A stretch of 64,000 nt of DNA from Amphiduros pacificus (taxonomy: Eukaryota > Annelida > Polychaeta > Phyllodocida > Hesionidae): assembly GCA_949316495.1 (NCBI GenBank), contig OX439003.1:18909198-18973197 (forward strand). The letters run 5' to 3'. This document shows, one piece after another, positions 10,915-20,652 of the stretch (positions are counted from its first letter, which is position 1; each line of letters begins with the position of its first letter). A program made the position numbers and the translations under genes. The notes beneath the pieces were generated by a model. It worked only from the letters and a program-made list of their open reading frames with translations. It did not search any database and was not told the origin of the DNA.

Positions 10915-11075
10915 TTGTTTTTAGCCAGACTAAGAAGATATACTGCCTGCTGGTACAACAAATAAACATGGCGTTATCTTAAGAGGCTACCCGTGATGGT
11001 GCTGATTGCATACAAGATCCTTGTGGCACAAGTAGTGCTATAAGGATACGTCGCTCTACATTCATTGCATCCAGA
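10915..11075 (+). mobile_element. Short LINE 3' fragment
   Basis: Around 10970-11035 the plus strand translates as LKRLPVMVLIAYKILV. This matches the conserved LHWLPV..RI.YKILLL block downstream of the reverse transcriptase in CR1/Jockey-like LINEs. The preceding bases fit the HITPVL segment only loosely, with stops. It corresponds to the same part of ORF2 as the block near 10100 in the neighbouring element, so it is a second, independent old insertion rather than its continuation. Confidence 0.5.
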
Positions 11076-11454
11076 ATGTACATTTCTGGATAGTCAATGT
11101 CACTGATGGCTCCAGATGAGAAGCAAATTGCAATGCATCAACAAAAACAAGAAATAGTTTGACATAAAAAATGATCAATTTGATTAACGATAACCCAAGA
11201 TTTTGAAAAGATGCAGGTTGTACCAATTTAGACGTATCTTCTGTCCACAATATCTATAATATCATCATTAACAACCAATAAGGTGTTAATGGCTTGGCTT
11301 AATTTACAAGTGATATTTTCAGTAACGAATGTATTTTAAATACATGTTTATTCAAATATAAATTTACTCATTCACATCTATAACCTTGACCTGCCTGTAA
11401 TACTTAGAATATCAGTATGCTACATTGCATTTCCATCCCTTGTTACATATCTAG
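11076..11454. other. AT-rich non-coding sequence
   Basis: Nothing recognised. Its last bases (TTTCCATCCCTTGTTACATATCTAG) form a good pyrimidine-tract acceptor for the block that follows. Confidence 0.4.
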
Positions 11455-11721
11455 TGTAAATATCGTGAGAAGCATGCGTTTATCATTGACGACCAAGACA
11501 CCGCACTCCTTTGCAACCTGACGGTTTTCTGTGTTCTACGCCTGGTTATGAACTTCCAGGCAAAGGTGTCTGTCAAGGTGTCATCTGCTACATACGGGCA
11601 CTTGTTGGCACGCCATCTGGTGCCAGCCCGTGGGACAATCAACCGCATAGTGCACATGTTCCACAAAGCCACGTCCGAGAAGGCATATTTCCTGCCAATT
11701 TATTGCGAATATGGAAACTAA
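11455..11721 (+). CDS. Unidentified coding-like block (possible terminal exon or gene fossil)
   Basis: After a good acceptor ending CTAG at 11454, the plus frame is open for 88 codons to a TAA at 11719-11721. Codon choice (AAC, CTG, GTG, AAG, ATC, CAC) and base composition differ sharply from the AT-rich flanks. The product reads AFIIDDQDTALLCNLT then LVMNFQAKVSVKV, ARHLVPARGTINRIVHMFHK and EKAYFLPIYCEYGN. It looks globular, with no membrane helix. I do not recognise a family. The minus strand is also open over most of the block, with an acceptor-like TTGGCAG near 11695, so the strand is not certain. A captured element or processed fragment is an alternative. No partner exon was found upstream. 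Confidence 0.35.
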   Translation, partial: CKYREKHAFIIDDQDTALLCNLTVFCVLRLVMNFQAKVSVKVSSATYGHLLARHLVPARGTINRIVHMFHKATSEKAYFLPIYCEYGN

Positions 11722-13340
11722 TGATTAAACCGTCACCTTGGCCCAAAATAGTTTGTTATGTAAAGTGTGTTGTGGCTGTATCATTCATGACAAAGGAAGT
11801 TAGAAGTTTCGTCCATAGAAGAGGCGGTGAAGAGACAGTTTGCGAAGTCATCTCTGCCAACAATAACACAATATAATGGATTACAGATAGTGCTAAAGAC
11901 GAGGAACAAATCTCCACTTTAAAGGTGACATTAATATCTAGCTTATATGTATTCACGTCACCTCACTCAAGAGTTTCACATTTTCAATATTGCTACATGT
12001 GTTAAGAAAGGTAAGTAATATAAAACACCGTACAGTGGTAAGTTTATGACAAACTTTAAGCTGTCTCATCCTAATATACACATGTATAATCTAGCCCTAG
12101 GACAATCGAGTCATTACTTAATTAGCACCAGGTAGATCCAGTGTCACATATGCGTTAAGCGCATATCGGTTAAATTCAGGACAAACATCTATTTTTATTT
12201 TCTATAAATGGTCATGCCAAAGTAATACAAACTTTCTATTTCATCATTAGATAAAATGATGTTTGAAATATTATTGTGTTAAAATACATCACTGGATGTT
12301 TATACCGATACATCTTACTGCTTTGAAATCATTTCCTTGAATAGAGTTATAAAAGAAAAGCAAAAAATGAAAAGAACAAACATTCTCTACTATCCGCTTT
12401 TTAGTCACACTTTTGCTACTCAATCAAACTCTTCAGTATTGGAGGCAGTAATGATAAAATGATCCTTATAATTGAAGCGTTACCTGGAAGAGAACTATAT
12501 GATTTTCATAATCAATTGCCTCTTATTTAAATGTTATTGTTCTTAACTACCGCATTATTTGACAGAGCTCTCTTATAACAATTTTGTAGCCAGAAATTAG
12601 ATTTAATTTCTACTACCAGGAAGGAAAGAATAAAAAACCCTTAATATTTTATTTGTGCCTTAGTTGGAGACTTCAAAATTGTAAACAAAGCAGCTGTGTC
12701 TTTCATGAAACAGAAATGGTTGTTATGCAATTTGTACCAGAATATATTCAAATTCAGCCAGCTCTTGCTCAGGAGTAATGTATAGACATATACATTTATG
12801 TATTCGCTAAGAGTAAATGAATTTATCATTTGGTCATGGTGAACAAGGTATCAAAAGTATGTAATACAAAACATTTTGTTTTGTTTTGTACAGGAGGTCA
12901 GTAAATTATTTTTCACGTGGCAGTTGTCATTTTGTTCAAAGGAAATAACAGTTATTGTACAGTCATTCATGGATTATGGCTTATGAAAATCTTAATGTCA
13001 AAAACATTCATTCTGGCATGAGACTCTCTTGTACCGGAACCTAAACAATCACAGAACACATTTGGTTTGAGCACACTTTGTTGTTTTCCAATAGCTTAGG
13101 AGAAATTATTTGGTTGTACAACTCAGCTGTAGATCACAAAGGGTAATTGAATACAATTTCAGGAATTTCAAAATTTTGAGTTTAAACATATTTCTCAACA
13201 CATGTATGACACATCAATGAAAAGTCTATTGTTAATGTACAGAGAAGTTAATCAAAACAACTGGGTCGCCTGATATAATTGTGTATGCTCTTAAACAATT
13301 TCATTCCAAATAATATTTTCAATGGATGTAAATGTTATGT
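11722..13340. other. AT-rich non-coding sequence
   Basis: Short frames only. A plus frame continues from 11511 to 11876 but looks like a shadow of the block at 11455-11721. No repeat was recognised. Confidence 0.35.
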
Positions 13341-13453
13341 CCTTCTCACGTCTACTGATGTTAGCAACAAGGTGTAAGAAATTAGTAGGATTAGATTATA
13401 TATATATACTAATCCCTTACACCTTGTTGCTAACATCAGTAGACTATAGAAGG
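13341..13453. repeat. Foldback inverted repeat with 29-bp perfect arms
   Basis: The arm at 13350-13378 (GTCTACTGATGTTAGCAACA and on to GGTGTAAG) is the exact reverse complement of 13416-13444. Outside a 3-base mismatch the pairing resumes (CCTTCT at 13341-13346 with AGAAGG at 13448-13453). The 37-base centre contains a smaller hairpin, GGATTAG at 13388-13394 with CTAATCC at 13409-13415, around a TA-rich loop. It is a near-perfect hairpin in DNA or RNA. It may be a small foldback MITE or a recent palindromic duplication. No target-site duplication is obvious. Confidence 0.9.
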
Positions 13454-14276
13454 TCAGAGACAAAAGTCATCCTAAAATGCTCATGACATGTTTCACTAGT
13501 ATATGAAAATCCATCAGTTGAAAGAAACCTAACTGGAAACAATATCCAGCGTGTGGGATATAAATGTGGAAATGTTGTGTTGGGAGCACGTCCTCATATT
13601 TTATTAGGGAGAAGGGACATGGGGAAAGGCAGACGTTCATGAGATAGGCGACGAATATTTCCCTGCTGCTATATCTGTAATATTCAGTAGGCTTGGAATG
13701 ATAATGACCAAAGCGGAAAGTAATCTTGGAAGCACGCAACGAAAACATAATAATGACCTGCTTGACATACCGACATGTGACGATTGCACACATTTTCACC
13801 TCACATAAACACAGGGCATCTCTTACACACGATGGCAACAGGTGGCAAGGTCAAGAAATCAACAGATGTGACGTCACACATGGCAAATACCAATATTTAT
13901 CTCAAATCCTGTGAAGTTCGCTTAAGAAAACCTATCTCTAAACCAGATTATATCCATCAATTGAGCTTTCATGCAACATGTTGCCATCATCTTTCACTGA
14001 TAGATGTTAAAGTTTAACAAACAAAGGATTAATATTACTGATGCTTCACTTTGATTATATTTGAGCATGTTGTGTGTTGATGGGCGACTCATGGCTTTAA
14101 AAGATGCTCACTACCTGTCAACCTATTAGATTAAAAGTAATTAATATGTCATTGGAAATTCTCTTTGTTGTTTGTCCGTTGCTGCCATTTAGCCTTATGC
14201 ACATGTAGTAATAGAAGTAATAGAAGTGAAAGTACTGAAGACATATGATGTTACATATCTTATTGTTATTTTGCAG
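13454..14276. other. Region upstream of the GPCR gene
   Basis: A 123-codon minus frame (13467-13838) is the longest here, but its length is within chance expectation for the window and it lacks recognisable features. The last bases, TTATTGTTATTTTGCAG ending at 14276, form a strong 3' splice acceptor on the plus strand. GPCR promoter elements are not identified. Confidence 0.4.
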
Positions 14277-14498
14277 ATGAGCAAATGGAGCATAGAGCAG
14301 CACACAAACAAACGTCAGAAGGATCCACCTGAAGAAAACAATATGAACTAAGGGATTAAAAGATTCATTGGTAATCTTAACATAAGATGACATACTGCAC
14401 TAGCGAAATAAAACAGAATTATTAATTCATTTGAAAAGACAGCAGGATAAATACTATTTGCATTTTCTATTGAAAATCAAAATCTGGTCACATTCACA
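14277..14498 (+). other. Proposed 5' UTR part of the GPCR exon, with short upstream ORFs
   Basis: The acceptor at 14260-14276 would start an exon that runs without interruption into the receptor ATG at 14499. An ATG immediately after the acceptor opens a 24-codon reading frame (MSKWSIEQH and on) that ends before the receptor. If transcribed, it would be an upstream ORF that could dampen translation. This is inference from splice-signal quality; the 5' non-coding exon was not located. Confidence 0.35.
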
Positions 14499-15935
14499 AT
14501 GTGGAGGTACAGAAGACATGTTCCCGACCACGACATTGCCATGACCAGTAACATATGGAAGTTATTGTATGGTCATCACAGGGATATGAATGATGAGGAG
14601 CCAGATATAATTAATAATACGCCAAGTAATTCTGAGGATTATACAAGTGGGTACAGTGGGGATAGATACAGCGGAGATGACTACACACAGGATTATAGCG
14701 GTGCCATACCAGATGATGTCACCGGAAGTAGTGTTTACTATACTGATTTAGAGTATGACACCACCCCTGACGTCCCATCTGTAAACCCCACGTACGACGC
14801 CACTGGAATTACTACTGATGATGTAATACAATATACCAGAGATATTGTGCTTGATAGTGACATCACGCCTAGTCCCATTGGTAACTTTGGTAACGTCACA
14901 CCAACCTTTTTCATAGCCGGAAATGACATAGCTCCAGAGGTACCATGGGAAATGAGTGAGAGTCAGAGGAATATATCTAGTGCCATGGTAACCAATGAAA
15001 CAATATGCATATCATATTTAGTACAATCATCCCACTGGACTTACTTGTATGGAATAGGATTTCTCGTTGTGGTAGCAATGCTTCTGAACGGGCTCTCATT
15101 TGTTATATTCAGAGCCAAAGCCCTGAAGAAGTTTGCCTTCAGTACACATTTTAGTGCCTTAGCATTTATTGACACAATGGCCCTCGGGAGTCACATTCCA
15201 CGAAAATGGCTCAATGATCTTTATGGACTACTGGGGTGGGGAGAAGGAATAACGTTTTACGATATGAACAACATTGCTTGTAAGGCTATAACATATTTCG
15301 CCTATGTGTTCCGGTTTCTTTCATCGTGGTTAGTAGTGGCACTTATCTGTGAAAGAATGGTAGTTTCTGCCAACCCTTATAAGGCTTCAAAGATAAGAAC
15401 AGTGAAATCCGCCCAACACGCCTTAATATACTGCTCTGTGTCTTCTTTGATAGTCAATGCCCATGTTGTCTTTATGTGGCAGAGCATCCAAGTGGAACCA
15501 GAGAGATATTCCTGTATTCCCATATCCCCATCAGACTTTGTCTCACTGACATTAACTATAGCGACAGTTTTGTCCATAGTAGGTCTTCCATTTATCGTGG
15601 TATCTGGGCTCACCGCTGTCACCATCAGAAACTTCTCATCATGGAAGGTGAGACCAAGGAGGATGAGCACCAACGCCATCTGTCGGTCACTGATGGAGAA
15701 GCAAGCCACCATCATGGTGTGCTCAGTGGCGTGCGTGTTTTGTGTGTTATGTATTCCCTACGCCATCTCGTGGAGTGTGTTGTTGTTGCAGCATTTTGTG
15801 GCAGAGATCACCATCTGTCAGTACATAGAGGCTGCTGCTGCCAGGGACATCACAGAGGTGGCCTTCATGCTCAATTATGCCATCAAATTCCTCATCTGTA
15901 TCTTTTTTGGCAGAAATGTACTGAACAGAAGATGA
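14499..15935 (+). CDS. Rhodopsin-like (class A) G-protein-coupled receptor, orphan, single coding exon
   Basis: 478 residues, intronless coding region. The extracellular N-terminus is about 180 residues and acidic, with Tyr-Ser-Gly-Asp units at 48-68 (YSGDRYSGDDY), typical of sulfated-tyrosine ligand-binding tails, and sequons at N39, N132, N158 and N166. There is no cleavable signal peptide. Helices lie at about TM1 181-204, TM2 213-233, TM3 263-287, TM4 305-327, TM5 348-376, TM6 402-431 and TM7 449-470. C261 and C339 fit the TM3-ECL2 disulfide. The usual DRY is ERM (285-287), TM6 has CVLCIPY in place of CWxP, and TM7 has NYAIKF in place of NPxxY. The C-tail is only about 7 residues. These traits suggest a lophotrochozoan neuropeptide-type receptor; ligand unknown. 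ATGs at codons 15 and 30 are alternative starts; the one at 14541 has the better context (GCCATGA). Confidence 0.93.
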   Translation: MWRYRRHVPDHDIAMTSNIWKLLYGHHRDMNDEEPDIINNTPSNSEDYTSGYSGDRYSGDDYTQDYSGAIPDDVTGSSVYYTDLEYDTTPDVPSVNPTYDATGITTDDVIQYTRDIVLDSDITPSPIGNFGNVTPTFFIAGNDIAPEVPWEMSESQRNISSAMVTNETICISYLVQSSHWTYLYGIGFLVVVAMLLNGLSFVIFRAKALKKFAFSTHFSALAFIDTMALGSHIPRKWLNDLYGLLGWGEGITFYDMNNIACKAITYFAYVFRFLSSWLVVALICERMVVSANPYKASKIRTVKSAQHALIYCSVSSLIVNAHVVFMWQSIQVEPERYSCIPISPSDFVSLTLTIATVLSIVGLPFIVVSGLTAVTIRNFSSWKVRPRRMSTNAICRSLMEKQATIMVCSVACVFCVLCIPYAISWSVLLLQHFVAEITICQYIEAAAARDITEVAFMLNYAIKFLICIFFGRNVLNRR

Positions 15936-16014
15936 CTATGAAAAGAGCTTTAGTTGGTCTTGTAAAAATCAATTCTAGATTAGTGTGATTGGTCTTCTCA
16001 TGGCGTATCATGCT

Positions 16015-16016
<2 letters not shown>

Positions 16017-16108
<92 letters not shown>
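16017..16108. repeat. (AT)n microsatellite, about 46 repeats
   Basis: An uninterrupted AT dinucleotide run begins 82 bases after the GPCR stop codon. It is likely length-polymorphic and prone to cruciform formation. Confidence 0.98.
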
Positions 16109-16110
<2 letters not shown>

Positions 16111-16638
16111 TGTGTCTTAGTTGCAGAAGGGACCATATCGTTTCTGACCATTAAAAGATGTTTTGTTCAACTCACGAAGTGAAAGTGGTAGTCTGCAAAA
16201 TCACCGAACAACCAAACCCCATATTACCAATGTTTGTTAGCAGGGAATATAACTAAACAATTATCGAAATGGTGTTCAACCAAGAATAAATATATAATTC
16301 ACTTAGTGCCATTGCTAGGTGATAAATCACATACTTTATGTGGTTGAATTATTCATTTAAGCACATGAAATATTCTATAAAGTGTTTTCTGTTATTCAAT
16401 GCGTACTTGATTTTAATGCTTACAACGTACACTATTTTCCATCATCAAGACTTACAAATCATTTTGAATATTAAGTACTGACAAATTTGGTTCAAACACC
16501 TAATTGATTTTTTAAACGTATTAACACCTTTTTAGTACCATTTATATCATATGAGATCAAATAGGAGCGTGAACAAATAAAAGGGTACAAATTAGAAACG
16601 TACTAAATGCCGTCAAGGGCGTCTGACAAAAACATATT
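16109..16638. other. Non-coding spacer before the satellite
   Basis: AT-rich with no coding-like frame. A plus-strand AATAAA at about 16286 could serve the GPCR transcript, but that would carry the AT microsatellite in the 3' UTR. Confidence 0.4.
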
Positions 16639-17618
16639 GACAAAAACCATGATATGTTATTTACACGAAGAAAACTGCAAAAAGGCCTTATTCTTTTACT
16701 TATTTTCACTATACCTGAGGTTGAACATTTGGTTTTGACTTTTTTCACATGAAAACAAATAAAGCATGGTCTTGATAACTGGTTGTGGAGTACCGGTCAT
16801 GGTAAGAACTAAACTCAACCACCATCAGAATTATGACAAAAACCATGATATGTTATTTACACGAAGAAAACTGAAAAAAGGTCTTATTCTTTTACTTATT
16901 TTCACTATACCTTAGGTTGAACATTTGGTTTTAACTTTTTTCACGTGAAAACAAATAATGCATGGTCTTGATAACTGGTTGTGGAGTACCGGTCATGGTA
17001 AGAACTAAACTCAACCACCATCAGAATTATGACAAAAACCATGATATGTTATTTACACGAAGAAAACTGAAAAAAGGTCTTATTCTTTTACTTATTTTCA
17101 CTATACCTTAGGTTGAACATTTGGTTTTAACTTTTTTCACGTGAAAACAAATAATGCATGGTCTTGATAACTGGTTGTGGAGTACCGGTCAAGGTAAGAA
17201 CTAAACTCAACCACCATCAGAATTATGACAAAAACCATGATATGTTATTTACACGAAGAAAACTGAAAAAAGGTCTTATTCTTTTACTTATTTTCACTAT
17301 ACCTTAGGTTGAACATTTGGTTTTAACTTTTTTCACGTGAAAACAAATAATGCATGGTCTTGATAACTGGTTGTGGAGTACCGGTCAAGGTAAGAACTAA
17401 ACTCAACCACCATCAGAATTATGACAAAAACCATGATATGTTATTTACACGAAGAAAACTGAAAAAAGGTCTTATTCTTTTACTTATTTTCACTATACCT
17501 TAGGTTGAACATTTGGTTTTAACTTTTTTCACGTGAAAACAAATAATGCATGGTCTTGATAACTGGTTGTGGAGTACCGGTCAAGGTAAGAACTAAACTC
17601 TACCAATATCAGAATTAT
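16639..17618. repeat. 196-bp satellite, five tandem copies
   Basis: Units start at GACAAAAACCATGATATG at 16639, 16835, 17031, 17227 and 17423, exactly 196 bp apart. Copy 1 is the most diverged (AAAACTGCAAAAAGGCC, CACATG, AAAGCATGG). Copies 1 and 2 read GGTCATGG where copies 3-5 read GGTCAAGG, which gives a stepwise expansion order. Copies 2-5 contain the 14-bp palindrome TTTTCACGTGAAAA, a CACGTG E box. The right edge of copy 5 decays (CTCTACCAATATC). No conserved frame runs through the units. Confidence 0.97.
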
Positions 17619-20479
17619 GAGAAATCACACCACTTAGCCACCCTATTCTGCCTCAAGGGATTGTCATTATCATTAGTCATCAATATTTAAACATGATTTG
17701 TGGATATACAATTTTAGATATACCTATATTTGTTAAACATAATAGAACATAAAGCAGATTGGAAATGTGTGAAAGCCAGATAGAACGATTAATAAATCAA
17801 CATTTTTGTCTACTGGCCAGTCATTTACAAAAATAGATGTCCTGTAAAAGGTTTTTATTGCAAAATAATACATAGAATATCCTATGTTAACATTGCTTTA
17901 AAATATATACTTGGCATATCACGTTTGCAATGATGGAAAATGTACTCGTTTTTCTTAATATTGATGTTGATATATGATTTCTGTAATAAAAAAAATGATT
18001 TCTGTAATAAACAAAAAAATAAAAAATAAAATAAAACTCAGATTTACATTCTCGCTATCACTGAACTCTCATTATAAGCCTTTCACTTTCTGTCATTTAT
18101 TTGCTTATAAACAAAATATTTATAAGTAAAAGTTACACTTGAGTGTTCGAAATATGACAAATATGAAAAATATAACAAATGATAGTCTGAAGTTGTTATT
18201 TTCAATTTTCCAAAATTAAATTTGCGATTTGGAACATATGCTGAGCAAACCCGTTCAAAAAGGAATATAATGCTGAATTAGTTCTGAAACGTTCTGAAAC
18301 CCCATTTTCTAAAATGAAACTAAGCTTATTTTTGTAGTTTCAAATATTTGCAGAAAAAATAATCTGATAAATTTGGCCTATTTTCTGGACCGATTGCTGC
18401 TTTGTTACTGGGTTTTGATAATGTGCATAACAATCTTTTTGCTTACAAATACCGATGTGAGATTTGTAGATCATCTTACTACACTATCAAGGCAGTAAAA
18501 ATCGTGAATGCTTAGAAGATCTTTGTATTTCTGTTGTTACGTATCCAAATAATCGAATAACATGACTATTTCATAACAGGCTCAACTACAAGTTTAGAAA
18601 CACACAGGCACAGCTCTCCATACTTTTGGTTGGTGAAATCCTCAGTTTTGGAGATTGTTAAAATTGACCAAAAGAGTTTTTGATCACAGTTTCAAAAATA
18701 CATGTCCAATCAGCATGTTTGATACATCTATGGAAAGCTCAAAAGATTTCAATTCTGAAAAATATATTTTTTAGTCTGGTCACATAACTAGCATATTGAT
18801 ACCTCATTAAAATGTGTGATTTATTTTGTTTTACAGAAACTTAAATTGTAAAGATTTCATGATGAAAAGCATCAAATTCTAGCTGGATTTCATAATTTAT
18901 ATGTGAAAATTGAAAACATTATTCATTGTTTAAATGGCATTCAAAATAGTGAGCGGAGCACCAAAGCAAGATTATACAAGAAATGACGGGTATGCTAGTT
19001 TGCAACTTTATATTACACTCACAGAGAGTAATTAATACATAGTTCACGGTTTTGATACACTGAGACAATTGTACATAAAGTGTGCAAGACACACACAATT
19101 GATAAGTAAGGCGTATTGTCTGAACTGAGAGCTAATTATTCGACTGCCAAGACGGCGTGTTGTCGAGGGTGAATAATGGTCAGCCTATCACGCACCACCG
19201 AGACACAATCACCTTGACTGTGTACACTTTTTATTATGAGACACACTGTGTGCACTTGTGAGTGCCTCCCTTTGTGATTATTCTCCTCTCTTATCAGTTT
19301 ATATCCACTGACTACAGTCTCATTCATGGGCTTGTTACTAATTAACGTCAGTCAAGTTCTGCCACTCACAAGTCTGTTGTGAAGGAATGATTTGATACTG
19401 ACATCATGAAAAAGTTTGAAAATATGGTCTATTCTTTTAAAAGATTCTATTCATGATGTAAGAAAAGTCTTATAAAACGGATTTCAGGTAAAATGATCAA
19501 CCAAACGTTTTGTTATCAGAACAAATTCAAACAACCCCTATGCGATATCAGTGAGTTGACACCGATAACTCCTATTGATTCTTAGTCTTATATAACTTCA
19601 TTTACATAAATGAAGTATATCAACATTTGTTGCACCATGCAGAACATAAGCCTGGTAAAATGATATTTCAAAGATCGATCAAGAAACATAAAACAGATGA
19701 TAATAACAGTTATGCCAATAACTTTCTTCAAAGTTCCTATATGAAATTTTAATATTTCGGACTCAAGCCAAAAAAACCTGAATCCAAAGCTATTCTATAC
19801 GTCCCTTTTGCCTTTATGTGGCAGTGTTCAGGTGCTCTTAAATTGCACATGCACATGAGCACCGAACCAAATGGTACAAGTTCAAAAGTGTCACGGTGTC
19901 TTATTGTTTGTTGTATGGCAGTCTGCTTCACATCTGCGTTTGAAAAAAAAAGAGAGAAATTCCGCATATTTTGTATGAGATTGATATTTTTGCATCATAT
20001 ATAATTAGTACATAAGAAAATGTTTAATTTGATACATTTAACTCACGTGACTGCATGGTCTCCACATGCGCGCGCAATTACTCCTTTATTTTACCCCGCT
20101 CTTTGCATGGACTTCATCCAACTGGTCTTTTGATGTCTTTGTTGTCTTCATGTTTATTACTTGGCTCAGCTAATTTCTTCTGGTTGTGTTCTTTAATATG
20201 GAATGGATTACCACGCAACACGAAGAATTCTAAGACCCGTACTCCTGTATGTCTTACAAGATTCAGATTTTACAAGTCAGTCCCTAAACTATCAAAAAGA
20301 TTATTATCTTTTCTCTCTCGGATGCCCTTCAATCTGAAATTGGCGGCCTATAAAATACATTTGATCTTATAATCACCTCCATTTTCTTTCACGTTTTGTC
20401 TCTTTTATTTTCTAATAATTTTCTGTTTCTGTTTCTGGTTTATTTGGAAATTCATGCCGTGTTTTTACCACTTTTAGTT
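17619..20479. other. Long AT-rich non-coding stretch
   Basis: A local GATTTCTGTAATAAA doublet lies at 17977-18012 followed by A/T-rich low complexity, and a GTTCTGAAAC doublet near 18285. A minus frame at 19136-19327 and a 105-codon plus frame at 20055-20372 (containing WNGLP) were examined and not accepted as genes. Confidence 0.35.
19595..19616. repeat. Perfect 10-bp-arm palindrome
   Basis: ACTTCATTTA, two bases, then TAAATGAAGT. It could be a dimeric protein site or chance in AT-rich DNA. Confidence 0.6.
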
Positions 20480-20652
20480 TTGAAGTGAAACACTGAGAAC
20501 AGTTGTGGGGATTAACCATACACAATCGCAAATGCATTTACACGTAAAATAATTTCTACGCAATTCATGACAGTGGTAAGTGCCAAATTGTTTAAAAAAC
20601 TAAGAAAATGGTGGCTGTATGTTGGTCGAGAAATGCCTCAAAATCTGTCAGT
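20480..20652. repeat. Dispersed repeat, copy A
   Basis: It shares with 22640-22795 the ordered blocks GA(A/G)GTGAAACACTG, ACAGTGGTA, ATGGTGGCTG, GTTGGT(C/T)GA and AAATTGCCTCAAAATCT, with diverged sequence between them. There is no tRNA-like head or coding capacity. Probably an old MITE or an uncharacterised interspersed repeat. Confidence 0.5.

Noticed and set aside
13467-13838. 123-codon minus-strand frame upstream of the GPCR
   Set aside because: Length is within chance expectation; no family resemblance, splice boundaries or biased codon use.
15377-15988. Frames overlapping the GPCR in other phases (minus 15377-15715, plus 15476-15988)
   Set aside because: Shadows of the receptor's biased codon usage.
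16639-17618. CRISPR-like or coding repeat array
   Set aside because: Units are 196 bp and contiguous with no spacers; this is an animal satellite.
20055-20372. 105-codon plus frame with WNGLP resembling a LINE ORF2 tail
   Set aside because: Only one short word matches; neighbouring conserved LINE blocks are absent.
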